A stretch of DNA of 64,000 bases from Solen grandis (Eukaryota > Mollusca > Bivalvia > Adapedonta > Solenidae), in contig CM037781.1 of assembly GCA_021229015.1 (NCBI GenBank), forward strand, positions 33,896,759-33,960,758. Direction: 5' to 3'. Under the pieces are notes generated by a model. That model saw only the letters and a list, made by a program, of their open reading frames with translations. It had not been told where the DNA came from and did no database searches. The first letter of the stretch is position 1, and every line of letters starts with the position of its first letter. Made by a program: the position numbers and the translations under genes. Positions 12,378 through 24,200 of the stretch are shown here, piece after piece.

Positions 12378-12385
12378 CTCTGTCT
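12265..12385. repeat. GGGATGGCAT-type repeat followed by (CTGT)n
   Basis: Imperfect GGGATGGCATGG units lead into about seven CTGT units (12345-12372) and a CT-rich tail. Confidence 0.8.
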
Positions 12386-13275
12386 CTCTTTTAGTTTAGT
12401 TTATTGTCTAAATATTTACAAAAATACACAATGCATATCAAAATAATACAAATATACAAATGACAAAAGGGTCTAATCACAAGTTCTCGCAACTTAGACA
12501 AAGTCCATTCTGTCTCTCTGTGAATGTATGTATGTGATTAAAAAAATGACAAATTGTGAAAAAAAAATAGGCAATTGTGCTCGTTTTCCTAGAACCAGTA
12601 ATTAATCTCTGTCGTATTTAATTCCCAATATGGTTTTCCACGATGCAGTTTGAACTAAAATATTCAGGGGGGGAAAAACAACGAATACCAAAAAAACCTA
12701 TGCACGCGAGTCTTGCTGGTTCTTACTGCACGAAAATCAGCCATTTAGTGATAGATCGGATACCTAAAGATGAGACACGATTTATTGTTTTACCTGATGG
12801 ACACACAATCACTAGACGCTTGACGAATTAATAGTCAGGCATTCATTGGTATTTTTTATTGCGCTCAGCTATGTTAATGTTTACAAAACCAAACAAGCAA
12901 TGAATATGTGTAAACACTTTGTCTCGCATCTCGTATTTATTGTTTGATTCCCGCTTCATTATCTTGGATTGTTTCTCATTTAATCATCCATTGTTTATTG
13001 TTTTGTTTAGTTTCAACAATCCTGGTCGCCGTGTCTGAGTGCTTAGAGTGTCCTCCCGGAAGTGGAAGATCGTGGTATCTATCCTTGACCGCGACAATGA
13101 ATGACACTGGTACAGATTCTTTTCTTGTTGCTCGGCGTATAAAGGTATTAATGAATATTAAGAAATATTGTGGTTAGCACCTTTTCTGAGACAGTTTAGC
13201 AGGACTTTTTGTCATTCGGAATATCTTGCTCATTTGTTCAAAATGTTTATCCAATGGGTTAGGACGTAGATTGCC
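12386..13275. other. Intergenic, nothing recognised
   Basis: Two open frames (12643-12831 and 12944-13177) are seen; neither has a recognisable domain or splice support. Confidence 0.4.
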
Positions 13276-13343
13276 GAGAAGAAGAAGAAGAAGAAGAAGA
13301 AGAAGAAGAAGAAGAAGATGATGATGATGATGATGATGATGAT
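13276..13343. repeat. (GAA)n then (GAT)n compound microsatellite
   Basis: About 14 GAA units followed directly by about nine GAT units; an ATT/AGT/ACT palindromic stretch follows at 13376-13412. Confidence 0.95.
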
Positions 13344-13412
13344 AAACAGTTGCAGTATTTAAATCAGCAGCAGTATTATTATTATATTATTAGTAGTAGT
13401 AGTACTACTATT

Positions 13413-15394
13413 AATGATGATTGCGCACTTGTATACCCAGTAGCTCTTCCTAGAAACCTTTGCAGATAATCTGGCCAAAGACGAAAGTCTTGACACTTTT
13501 AAGAAGAGCGTAAAACCCTATCTAAATATCTTACCAAACATTTAAATGCAAAATGAGTCATTCAGAGCAGAAATAGATGTGGCGTTTGCCCTATGTATTA
13601 ATATTTAATTTAGCACTGGCGAGACTTGGGTGAATAAACATCAACAACAGTCTTGAAGTCGCCATTTGATGTAATACAGAGAAGCATATAGACATATATT
13701 GTTTGTGTTTTTATTAAAAATAAATATAAGACGGATTTAGATCGGCAGTTTCAGTGCAATAACTCAGTCCATCATTTGGAAGAAAATTGAAACCTTTAAA
13801 AACAGAGGGAACGAGAATGGCGTGCTAGGAAAAAAAAATGGGGAGCAATTTTCATAACAGCGTAATCGCTCAATGTTTAGAAAGAAATATAATTTCCGCC
13901 ACGTCAATGGCTGAAAAAAGGAAACCTGAAAAGAAAAGGGGAAAAATATGCCTGCCGGTATTATGCGACAAAATTCAAGATCGCAATCTGTCTAATTTGA
14001 AAAATATTTATTCTTGACGTCTCCTTGACTGGATTCGCCCGATTCTTCTGAAATAATAAAATTGTCAAACATAGGACTAGTCCTACGGTCGGCAAATCAT
14101 GTAATTACAGTGAAGGCTGAAAGAGAAATTACCGTCGGCGTATAAAAACGTCAAAGATCTCAATGAAATTTGCCCGGTGATTATTGGGTAAATTTTGATA
14201 ATTACAATTAATATTGCTGATATTTGAGAATCATCGGTTTTCGTGTCTCCGTCGCCATCCGATCCGATCGCGAAGGATTGCTAAATACCATGACTGATAT
14301 GGCCTCCAGTGCCTGCCTATTTCTCCGCTAAATATTTGAAAATCACGTAGTGTACATAGCAAGATTTCAAGGTATTCAGTATGCCATAACGTAATTTGTG
14401 TTTCTTTCATGTTTTGGGTAAAATACGGAAGAAAAAAATGCATCGCTGTTTCAATCTGACTAAAGCGGAATTGACTTTGACTTTTTTGGTACACTGGGGG
14501 AGAGAATCAATCAATTTGAAATGTAATGTCTCTCTTCTTGGGCGATGTTCTCTGCACATTTTCTTTATACATAACATAATTTTGTTGGCATTCATTTATT
14601 TACAACTATAGCCAATATGTGATAATTGTTGAAACATAACGTACGAAGGATGTAAGTATAATCGCTAATATACGAGTACAATGCATTTTTTTTAAAATAA
14701 ACATGACTATTATTATCTCTAATTTGACAGGCTTGGAAAATGAACTTGGCAATGTTCTTCATGACAACCGTATTGTTACATGTAAGAAATGAGACTGTAT
14801 GCATTGCTGGCCAATACAAAAATATTGTTACATATATTGTTTCCTTAAATCCCTATATTTTGTGCAAACAAACAAGAAATGTTATTCGTTTTCTAAACGT
14901 ATACATTGTGCATTGAGTTCATTTTCTGTCATTGTAATATCTACTTGTTACAACAGCTAAATCTGAATCTTGTCAGTGATATTCTATATTTAGTAGCAAT
15001 TACATTTGATATTTGTATCAATCTCGTAGTGGCGTTGACAGGGTAACGCGCTGACCATGCCTAGAGGAAAATTTGTGTCACTTGCGTCAAAATAAATACA
15101 TGTAATAGTAATGAAATGATTGACGCCACATTGCATATTCTCTGCTCTTTCTGACAAACATCCCACTGATGAAATGCGAAAGAATGTGAGGGACTGGGTA
15201 ATCAGAATGCGATTTGCGATAGTTAATAGAATATATGTTATTTCACTGTAATATGACGTGAAATAAAATAAAATTCGATCTTACATCGAAATAAAATAGA
15301 TCTAAATAGAATCCCACAAATGACACGTATTTGATTTAAACATTTTTTAATGCTATTATTTTTTTTTCTCTATCTATTTGCACCAAATTGAGTA
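13413..15394. other. Intergenic, nothing recognised
   Basis: AT-rich, with no coding similarity, tRNA or transposon ends recognised. Confidence 0.45.
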
Positions 15395-15515
15395 CCAAGA
15401 GAAAACCAGTGGGTCACGGCGGGTGACCAGTGCACCGTCTCACGTATACGACTGGGTATCGAACCCGGGACACATTGTTGGGATGCGAAATGCGTTACCA
15501 CTGCGCTGTTTAGAC
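15395..15515 (-). mobile_element. tRNA-derived SINE, family C head
   Basis: The minus strand has CGCAGTGGTAACGCATTTCG (A-box region) and CCCGGGTTCGATACCCAGTC (B box), resembling the head of the copy at 60632-60865. Confidence 0.65.
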
Positions 15516-15578
15516 TTTAAGTGTCATTAAGGCGTAATAAATGTTCGAGTGAGTGGATGAAAAGGAAGTGTTCTGTTT

Positions 15579-15582
15579 CAAA

Positions 15583-15613
<31 letters not shown>

Positions 15614-15615
15614 AT
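15579..15615. repeat. (AAAT)n microsatellite
   Basis: About nine AAAT units. Confidence 0.95.
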
Positions 15616-15830
15616 TGATAAATACAACGAAATAAAACAACAATTTGCACAAAATCTGACCGAAGTGGGTAGCGGTCAGAGTCTTTCTTATCTGTGTTTT
15701 CATATTTAGATAGTTTTTTTCCTAAAAAATCAACCTTGCAAATCATTTACAAATTTACAAGAGTTTTCCCCCATTTCTGAGTCTGACGATAGTTTGATCA
15801 ATTTTATATAAAGGAACCCAAGAGAATTTC

Positions 15831-15833
<3 letters not shown>

Positions 15834-15861
<28 letters not shown>
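15834..15861. repeat. Poly-A tract
   Basis: An A run of nearly 28 bases. Confidence 0.95.
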
Positions 15862-15862
<1 letters not shown>

Positions 15863-17552
15863 GAATTATAATATAATCTGATCTTTTAGACATTATCTGT
15901 TATTGCAATGGACCAATAAACATTTATATATTAACGAAACAAAGAGAGAATGTAATTAAAAATCTATTCATAAAATTATCTAATTTTTGGATTAATTTCT
16001 CTAATTGCGATTGACGTCAATAAACATTTAATTATGTTATAAGAAAAACTTGTGTCTGCCTCTCCTTTGTCCCCATTATATCAGCACGTCATGAAGGTGA
16101 CACTGTGTAAGACAGACACGGAACTGCAGACCAATGTCTCGAACCTGCCATCTATACAGCTTTCATAATATTTGAATGATATTCACATCCCTCAAAACAC
16201 AATCATTAATAACTGTCATCGCCAAATCCTGTCCCCCTACTTCCATATTTCAAATGTCTCGCTCAAATACTTGGATTTTATCGCTCTTCCCATCTACCTA
16301 ATGAAGATAAGGCCATTAACAACCATCATTGTCAATTTGAAAATGCATTCGAGTCGCAATTTCTATGTCTATAGGAAAAACTGATACGGTGAAAACAAAA
16401 GGAGGCTCTTTTGTTCGGGGGATCACGGGCAGACAAACATACGATCAATTTTAATGAATTGGAAACAAAATCCGTCGTCTCCTGTCATTACAAACATTCA
16501 TATTTTTGCGACGGGCTGGCTTAGAGGTTTTCGCTAATCAGGACTCCGATCTCAGACAGAAAAGAGTGTTTATACTGTCGGAAGTTTTACCAGCTCGATA
16601 TTTCATATACTATCTTCGTTCTACAGACAAATAGGCGCCCAGAGAACAAATCTACCTTGACTAGGCTATTGGGTTAAACTTTCGACAAATATTTGCCTGC
16701 CTGCGCGGTTATCAGTAAAGCTAGTCAGTTCTTTGATAGCGTCAATGTCTGGGAGATATTTAGTATGATAAACTCTATGAGAGTTGACCACTGGGCTAGA
16801 ATGAATACACAGACTACACGGCGATTTAGAAATCATGCAATATATGCATGTAATTCCCTTTTTAGATGTGATAAATTTTATGATTATTATAGTAAAATGT
16901 AAAGCAAACGAGCCTAATTTCAATGCCAGAATATAAGTGTGTATTTAAGAAGTTTCAGATCTGACCACTTGTCTAGAATGAAGGTGCAGTTTACACGGCA
17001 AGTTTAGTAATATGATTTTTATGTTAAATTTGAGATGTGTGTATTGGTATATACTAAAGAGGCATGAATCTTTAATGCAATTGCATTGCATGTATTGATT
17101 GTATCCCAACCAATTCTCAAACCTTAATGTCTTGACTAGACTTGTTGATTTATAATAAGACATCATGAGATCGATTTCTCTGTTGAATTAATAAAGGGAG
17201 AGTTGGAGGAAGGAGGAAAAATGATGATGGCGACGGCATGATGATTATGATGATGATGTTGACGACATGGAAGAAGAGGAAGTAGACTGAGAAGTAGATG
17301 ATGATGGTGGTGATGGCTTTAAATTAAACAATTCTACAAAGTTTACACTTGAGTGCTCATGGCATTTCCTGGGCTAGTGTCTTTAACAACATATAAGATT
17401 TTCATTGTTTTAAGTATTACATTAAACCAATATTTAAATACGTCAAACGTTTTTTATATCTCTGTTCTAACATTACATGTACCGTTCCAATTTAAAACAA
17501 ATGTTGTTAATTCAACTATTTCTATAACTATACTTTTTTGTTTATTTCTAAA
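15862..17552. other. 5' flank of BAMBI, nothing recognised
   Basis: No gene or transposon recognised. Short GAT/GAAG-rich runs occur at 17210-17320. Confidence 0.4.
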
Positions 17553-17573
17553 TCTCTCTCTCTCTCTCTCTCT
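17553..17573. repeat. (CT)n microsatellite
   Basis: About ten CT units, 0.67 kb upstream of the BAMBI start codon. Confidence 0.95.
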
Positions 17574-17639
17574 GAAACCCCTTCGTGGACTTGCGTTAAT
17601 TGTCATAGTTTTACCGAATTCTTTTCTTCCACGGGGAAG

Positions 17640-18238
17640 TTTAGCCGAGTAGAAAAATTGCAAGTTATGATGTAAATAGACACGCCTCTAACTCCGCCCC
17701 CTCTGCGCGTTCAACCATACAAAATCTCTCTCTCACCTTTCGTACTCATGAATAACAACGACACAGTGAAACATCGTGAACATGGAGTAGTTAAAACCGG
17801 CCTGTCAGAAAACCGTGTATGTGTTGGATTTCAAACTCGGAATGTTTTGACTTGCTCAATTAACGTTTATATACATCATCGTACAGGTTTACCGAGCATT
17901 TTGTGCGTTGATGTCATTGCCGCCAAGTCAAACCACCGTGTATCAACGAAAGAGTGCATTGACAAGCTTCACTAACGGCATACGTCAGGAATATACGATA
18001 TTCTAGTGTTAAACAGTGAAAACCCATACGTATCGGATACCTAATAGCTGTTATACACAGCCAAGTGTGCACCAAAACATAGTTGACTGTGCATAGACAT
18101 AAGAGCATCACTCTGAAACTGAGGTGAAAGTTCGTTTGATGGGGTTCTATAGATGATCCCAGACCTTCCACGTGAAGCAATGTTTTAAGATCATAGGTTA
18201 TTGCCTTTACTTGTGATCCGATTGGATTTACTCACAAA
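17640..18238 (+). promoter_or_regulatory. Probable 5' UTR / proximal promoter of BAMBI
   Basis: This is the segment immediately upstream of the start codon. It includes a GC-box-like CTCCGCCCCC at 17692-17701, a short CpG-containing patch and CT-rich DNA. No TATA box or initiator can be assigned with confidence and the transcription start is unknown. The call rests mainly on position. Confidence 0.35.
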
Positions 18239-18299
18239 ATGGATGGTCACCCAGTAGGGCTTATATTTGTCCTGATCGTCTTCCTCGTTAAAGTTCAAG
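18239..18299 (+). CDS. BAMBI: BAMBI exon 1, coding part: start codon and signal peptide
   Basis: This exon encodes MDGHPVGLIFVLIVFLVKVQ plus the first base of G21. The ATG has a good context (A at -3, G at +4). An in-frame TAG at 18194-18196, with no intervening ATG, fixes the start. Residues 8-17 are a hydrophobic signal-peptide core, with cleavage likely close to G21. The donor is AAG|GTATGTGTAAG, with GT at 18300-18301. Sixty-one nucleotides leave phase 1, which exactly fits the exon 2 acceptor and rebuilds GEIRCYC. The MDxH opening resembles vertebrate BAMBI. The exon lies 24.9 kb from exon 2, so its link to it rests on phase, signal character and this N-terminal similarity. The transcription start and any upstream 5' UTR exon cannot be placed. 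Confidence 0.87.
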
Positions 18300-21200
18300 G
18301 TATGTGTAAGTTACTTGTATATTTCTTGCTTTTATTTTCTATCCTATACCTACCTTTGTTTCTTCTTCACCCTACCCCAACCCCACTCAAACTCTGTCTT
18401 TTTCACTATATGATGTTTACTAGGATGTTTCAGTATTTAATTAACTATGTTAAAATGTCTAAAGCTATAAACAGACGGTATTTTATGTCGTATCAATCAC
18501 AACTTTCCTTTCATTTTCTTTCTCAACTTAACATAGAATGTTTAATGTTTTGTTTCGTGAGCGTGTCATGTTTCAATACATACACCTGATTTCGACCCAC
18601 TCTTGTTTATACAACATAAATCCTATAAATTTATCAGTTTCCTCAATTACTGTTTATGAATTAATTATATTTCATTTCAATGATTTAGGAAAATTGATAT
18701 CTGCTATATTAATCTCATAAGTTTTATCATGAATATATTAAAAATCACTTAAGTCTATTGCTTATTTCAGTTCAGTGTATTTCAGTATTAAACTATATTG
18801 TAATGTATAAAACCATAACCTGAAAGAAGTTGTTTCCTGGAAGATGTCATCCTTAAAACAAAACAAAAACATATACGATAACAAACAAACTCATTTTTTA
18901 ATCTAATGAAGGAAAACAGAGGAATAAAGACGTATGCCAGATTTTATTTTCTGCTAATCTTTACATGTCAACATTGTTTTGTTGAACTCTCACAACCAGA
19001 TACCAGGTGTGATTGAAGAAAAAAAAACGCATGCACGTGAAGTGCACACTGGGTTGAGGGGCTCTTCGCTCGACGTTCTTAATCGTGCTTAAGTGCGCCC
19101 AATCTGGTGAAATGGGAAGGGGGGGGGGGGGGGGGGGGGGGGACTTTATTGCCCAATATATAACTTGCTAATGATGACAGCAGACGAGAAGTTCTGCTAT
19201 TTACATTGTGTTTTTATCATGACACGAGGACCAAATATACATCGTTATCATCACGGTTATTGAAAATGTGGTTTATAAAATAATAATGATGATTATTATT
19301 ACAACAATATAATAATAAAAAATGAAGTAATAATAATAATTCGAAAATGGCAGTGTATATAGGGTCATAAATTATGTATTTTTTAATGAAAGGATCACTT
19401 AAAGTTATTATGTATAGAATATCTCCTGCTTCAAAACAGGTTTTCATTATGTACATACACAAATTAACTAAAGAAACCATGAATATAAAATCAGATAATA
19501 AATTACATGTTGCTCTCTTATTTAATGAAATAGTGTAGTTTTAAATAAACTCGGACTGAAATCTCAAGATGTCTGAGCCCGTCCGACATCTAAATCATCG
19601 CCCACCCAGGCTTTAATTCTGCCCAGACTTTCGGGCTACCATAGCAACCATAAATCATGACCCCATGTGGCCCCTTAAACCCCACTGCCACCACGTGACA
19701 CACGCGTTACCTTCTCAAGTAAATAACAAAGCCCCTGAAACCTTAATGGATCCTAATGTCTGCGGATATTGATCAGCAACTCGTAAATATGCCAGCCCGA
19801 TCGTCCGTGATCGGAACAGATCGATGTCATATGCACCCGAGGCAGTGACTGTTCTTTTATCGTCTCCATCTCTCATCGACCCCGCGGACATTCGTCCCCA
19901 GTTTCGTACGTGCAATATCAAATAGTCAGTCTCTCCTCAAACCGACCCAATCTCCAAACTAAAGATTTCAACGAAAATCAATGCTGTGAAATCAGCAAGC
20001 GGATATTTTGTAAAACTTCCTACACATTTGTCTCAAATATTATAAACCAAAGTAATTGAAATTTTCCGATGATATCTATATACTGCAACTTAAAAAATCA
20101 ATTTTCAATTTCGTTCTACGGGCGTAAATAGGTTTAATATATGTACAGCTTTAAATTAAAACGTGTTTACCATCAGATAAATTGTTATTACTACACAAAT
20201 ATATTTTTGCTTTTGTAAATAACGATTGTCTACACCAATGATGAAATTTCTCATCATTTCTAGATTTAAATTTTATCTATAAACAAGTAAGTTATATGAA
20301 AAGGAAAATGACGCGAGGTTTTATATTATACACGACTTTAAAATGGATGATCGATTTCATAAGAAATTAATCTTATTTGAAAAAAGTCATATATTTTAGA
20401 TATATATTTTAAAAAGTACCTTTACAAGATAGCTTTGCTGAATGTATAAAAAAAATAAAGTAACAATTACTTAAAATGATTTCAGTATGGTAATATGAAT
20501 TGCGGGGTATGACTGCGAACATCTGCGTGGAAAAAATAATCACTGCTGGTTTGTGAATGATATTTTGCTTTAATCTTTTGTGTTTATTTTTGATGTCAAT
20601 CTTCATATTTTAATTCTCTTTTTTATTACCTTTCTTCTCATCAAAAACCTCGTTTCCTTAAATTTTTGTGATGATAGTGATTTAGATACATAGTAATATT
20701 TTATATATTACGTGATTTATCACAGTAATAAATTATCATAATGATGATCAACCACATCATAATTATCACAACTACTATCATCATATTTATCACTACTTCT
20801 ATTATCATCACTACTACTACTACCACTACGCCCAATTCAATTTAACCCTTATCTTCTTCAAGCTAAGTTTTATAAGGACCTTTTTAACATTTAACACTGT
20901 TTTATATAAACCCCTCATATACAAACACATATTTCCATCATAACCCTATCTCTGTCTCTGATAGCAACATTTGAAACACGTGAGAACCATTCCAAGTATT
21001 TCTACTCCAGTCCTGTCTCTCCCTGTGTGCCCGCAGAGTAGATTATATCAATAAAGATCCGAGATGTCCCGAAGTGAGGGAACCTCATGAGCTCGGACAA
21101 TATCAATAATTTATAGACTTGAAGATTATTTAACTCTGAATCTATCTGCGACTGATAACAAAGCAAAACTTATGTGAACGAAGAACATGATTGTATAGTG

Positions 21201-24200
21201 TTCACACTCAGTTCTCTGCGACTAGATAACATGATTAAAATATTATGTATGCCCCCCCCCCCTGGAAATTCCGTCCATCGGGATATTATTTGAAATTAAT
21301 TATTGGAATTCATTAATTTAATATGGATAATAACACAAACAAATCGCGCTCCACTGCACAGATGATTAAAGCGGAACTGACTTGATGTTGTCGCTCGAGT
21401 TAAGCACGTGCATAAATTTAACACACGTGCAGGAGATATAGAGGGAGATTGATAAAGAGAGATATCTCAACATGTTTGTAAATCAGTATAAACCTTGAAA
21501 TTAATATGACATATTCTCGTCAGAGTTTTAGTGTAATATTCATCATTGACGTAAGTTGGAGCGTTTCTTAATTCACAGATGTCCTTATTAATTAATGTGC
21601 ATACTAAAGGAGAAAAAAAGAAGAAGAAAAAAAACCCCGATGATTCTATATCGATATTTCTTTTGGTACATTCGAACTTAAGATTCGGCTTATTCGTAAT
21701 TTGTCTCAAACATTGTAACAGCGCCCGGTTGCGTTCCTAAGATACTAGTTGTAAGATATTCATGTGCTCTCTGTTCCCATGGTTACATCAACAAAAAATG
21801 GCATTTATCAAGTTTAAAAGATTGTTTTGCTACGTAAATTTTTCACGGAAATAACTCGCGTAATGTAGTCCATTTGTAATCCTGTCTTCCTAATACAAGG
21901 TTGATTGTAAGAAATGGAAATTAGAAAATTAAGGGGATAAAAAGTCCTGGGGATTTCCTTCCGTATTGTTCTAGCTCGACTACATCTGAAGACAGCGTGA
22001 AACATCTAAAAGCTTTTTAATATGGAAGATTTTTTTACCTATTTTTTATCTTACCCTTTTTTACATAGAAATGACGTGGATACACTTAAATGAAAGTGTT
22101 TCTTCTTATCCGATTTTGACAGTGTTCTGTTTCATATATTTTTATCATGCAAATGATATAATAATGTGTGTATTATTGCAGATAGAATTTATATTATTAA
22201 TAATATTGATACAATCACCCTCTTTTCATGTTAAACGTATTAAATTTACGCATGAAGTATGAAAATGATTAACTGAAATGAAACACTATTTATAACACAT
22301 ATAAATAAGCAAGGCATATTTAGGTTATAAATAGGAATAGCAACGCGAAAGAACGTAATCGGACATAAAAAAGTGAAGATTAAAGCTTCCTATATCGAGG
22401 ATAGTCTGCGAGTGATCCTATATTTGTATAAGGATTATAAATATCTTATGGGAGACCAAACATAGTGTTTGCTATGTCCAATGGACAAATGATACAATTA
22501 TATACAGAAGTGACGCTGATATTATCAATATACCTAATTAACACGGGATTGTTGATCACCCGGGCAACCAAGCTGGTATTGATCCATCTGTACGAGCGCG
22601 CTGCACGTGATTTGTCTTCTAATCTGATGCTTCAGCCTCCGGTAAGCCTCTGTGATCCGTATAGTCTGTATGCGGCAACATATGTGAGTAACGGCTGACA
22701 GCTGGGGGTCATGCGCAAAGTACTTGTCCAATCCCGGTGCTGTCGAGAGGGACTTGTTTCTTAATCGACGTAAATATCTAAAAAAAATCATGATTTGTCG
22801 CTTAACGGGGGTTATCTTTATCATAAAGTTGTGGTTTACTGAGCGGTTGTGGTTTTGAGGTGGCCAAAGACAACGGTAGAATTTGTTTCTGTTTACAAAC
22901 TGGTGTGCTTTATTAAAACGAGACTCGTATATTTTTTTGTCATCTTTACATTGCTTTCATATACTTCAGAAGACTTCCTCTAGATGAAAGACACATTTCT
23001 TGGATATTCCTCTACGTCTTGAATGTATCAAAGTTCACCGTTAAACTAGTTTCATCTTTAATGTGATAATATCAGTTCTGATATTTCACGACATCCCCTT
23101 AGGCGAACTATTTCTAATGGCCACGCCAAACGCTTGGTCACCTAGGTCAGCGCTTTATGCTAAGAGCTAAACATCAGTCAAGAAATCCCCACAAGTGACA
23201 ATTCTGTGCTCCATGAATACGTTACACTGACTCCTTGATAAAAAAACATCCTCTCATTCAATATTTATCGCCTAAATGGTTATAGCTATCCCATTTTTTC
23301 TGTATCACATTTTATGCAGAAATATCTGCTTCGTTTTTTTTTATCTAGCATTTTAACTGCAGAGTTTCACTTGCCTGTCAAATTTGAAAGAACGTAGCTG
23401 GAAGAAAAAATGCAAACTAAACACATTCTTTTGAGCAATGCAGAAGATCAAATGGGGTTGATGGGAACTTCACATTGACGAAAATCTGTTCACTTCCAGA
23501 AAACACCAGTATCAGAGGTCTTTAATCTCATTTGAAATGACCGTCTGTCCTCATAAAATTCCTCTCGACACTTGAAATTACATAAGGATCTTGGGAAAAC
23601 TCATTCGATAACACAATAAAACCTAATCAGCCCAGGAGTAGTACGCAGGTGGTAGAAGTTTTTATAATGAATGTGTGTATCAATGTCTTGACGATTTGAA
23701 GAAAGTACATTAAAACCTTCGACGCCGAAAAAATGACTTTCCGTCTGATCTATTTCGGCTTACATTGTGGTGAAAATAAATTAACATCTTCGATCAGGAA
23801 AATAATATACATGCACGATATGACTATCGTCCATCTTGCATCATTTCGTTACCCATCTACTCTTTGTCTTGGTTTTAAAAATTAACTATTAAGGACATAG
23901 CTATTTAGCCCAAAGTACCCCCACATTTCCGCTGAAAAGTTCTAAATGAAAAGACAAACATCGCATTGTTTAACTAGTAATAAATCTTCTGGTATGACGA
24001 CAGCCAAGAGCGAGTTCAACACTGTCTAGACCCGTCGGCTATTATCATTTACATGAAAAGTAAAGACATGTATTTTCGGTATTCAAGGTATAACAGATAG
24101 AGCCCTTCTCTAGATTAATGGGGTTGCATGAGAGATTGAGTTAATCTTAAAACCAGTGAATAATATTAATGAATGAATGAGGTCAGGTTTCATACTCCGC

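Noticed and set aside
12944..13177. 77-codon frame with a hydrophobic start and an ECLECPPG motif
   Set aside because: It looks like a secreted-protein exon at first, but there is no second exon, no convincing splice partner and no family match that I recognise.
18300..18589. Continuation of the exon 1 frame to 116 codons
   Set aside because: A strong donor (AAG|GTATGTGTAAG) ends exon 1 and the phase fits exon 2. The extension is intronic read-through.
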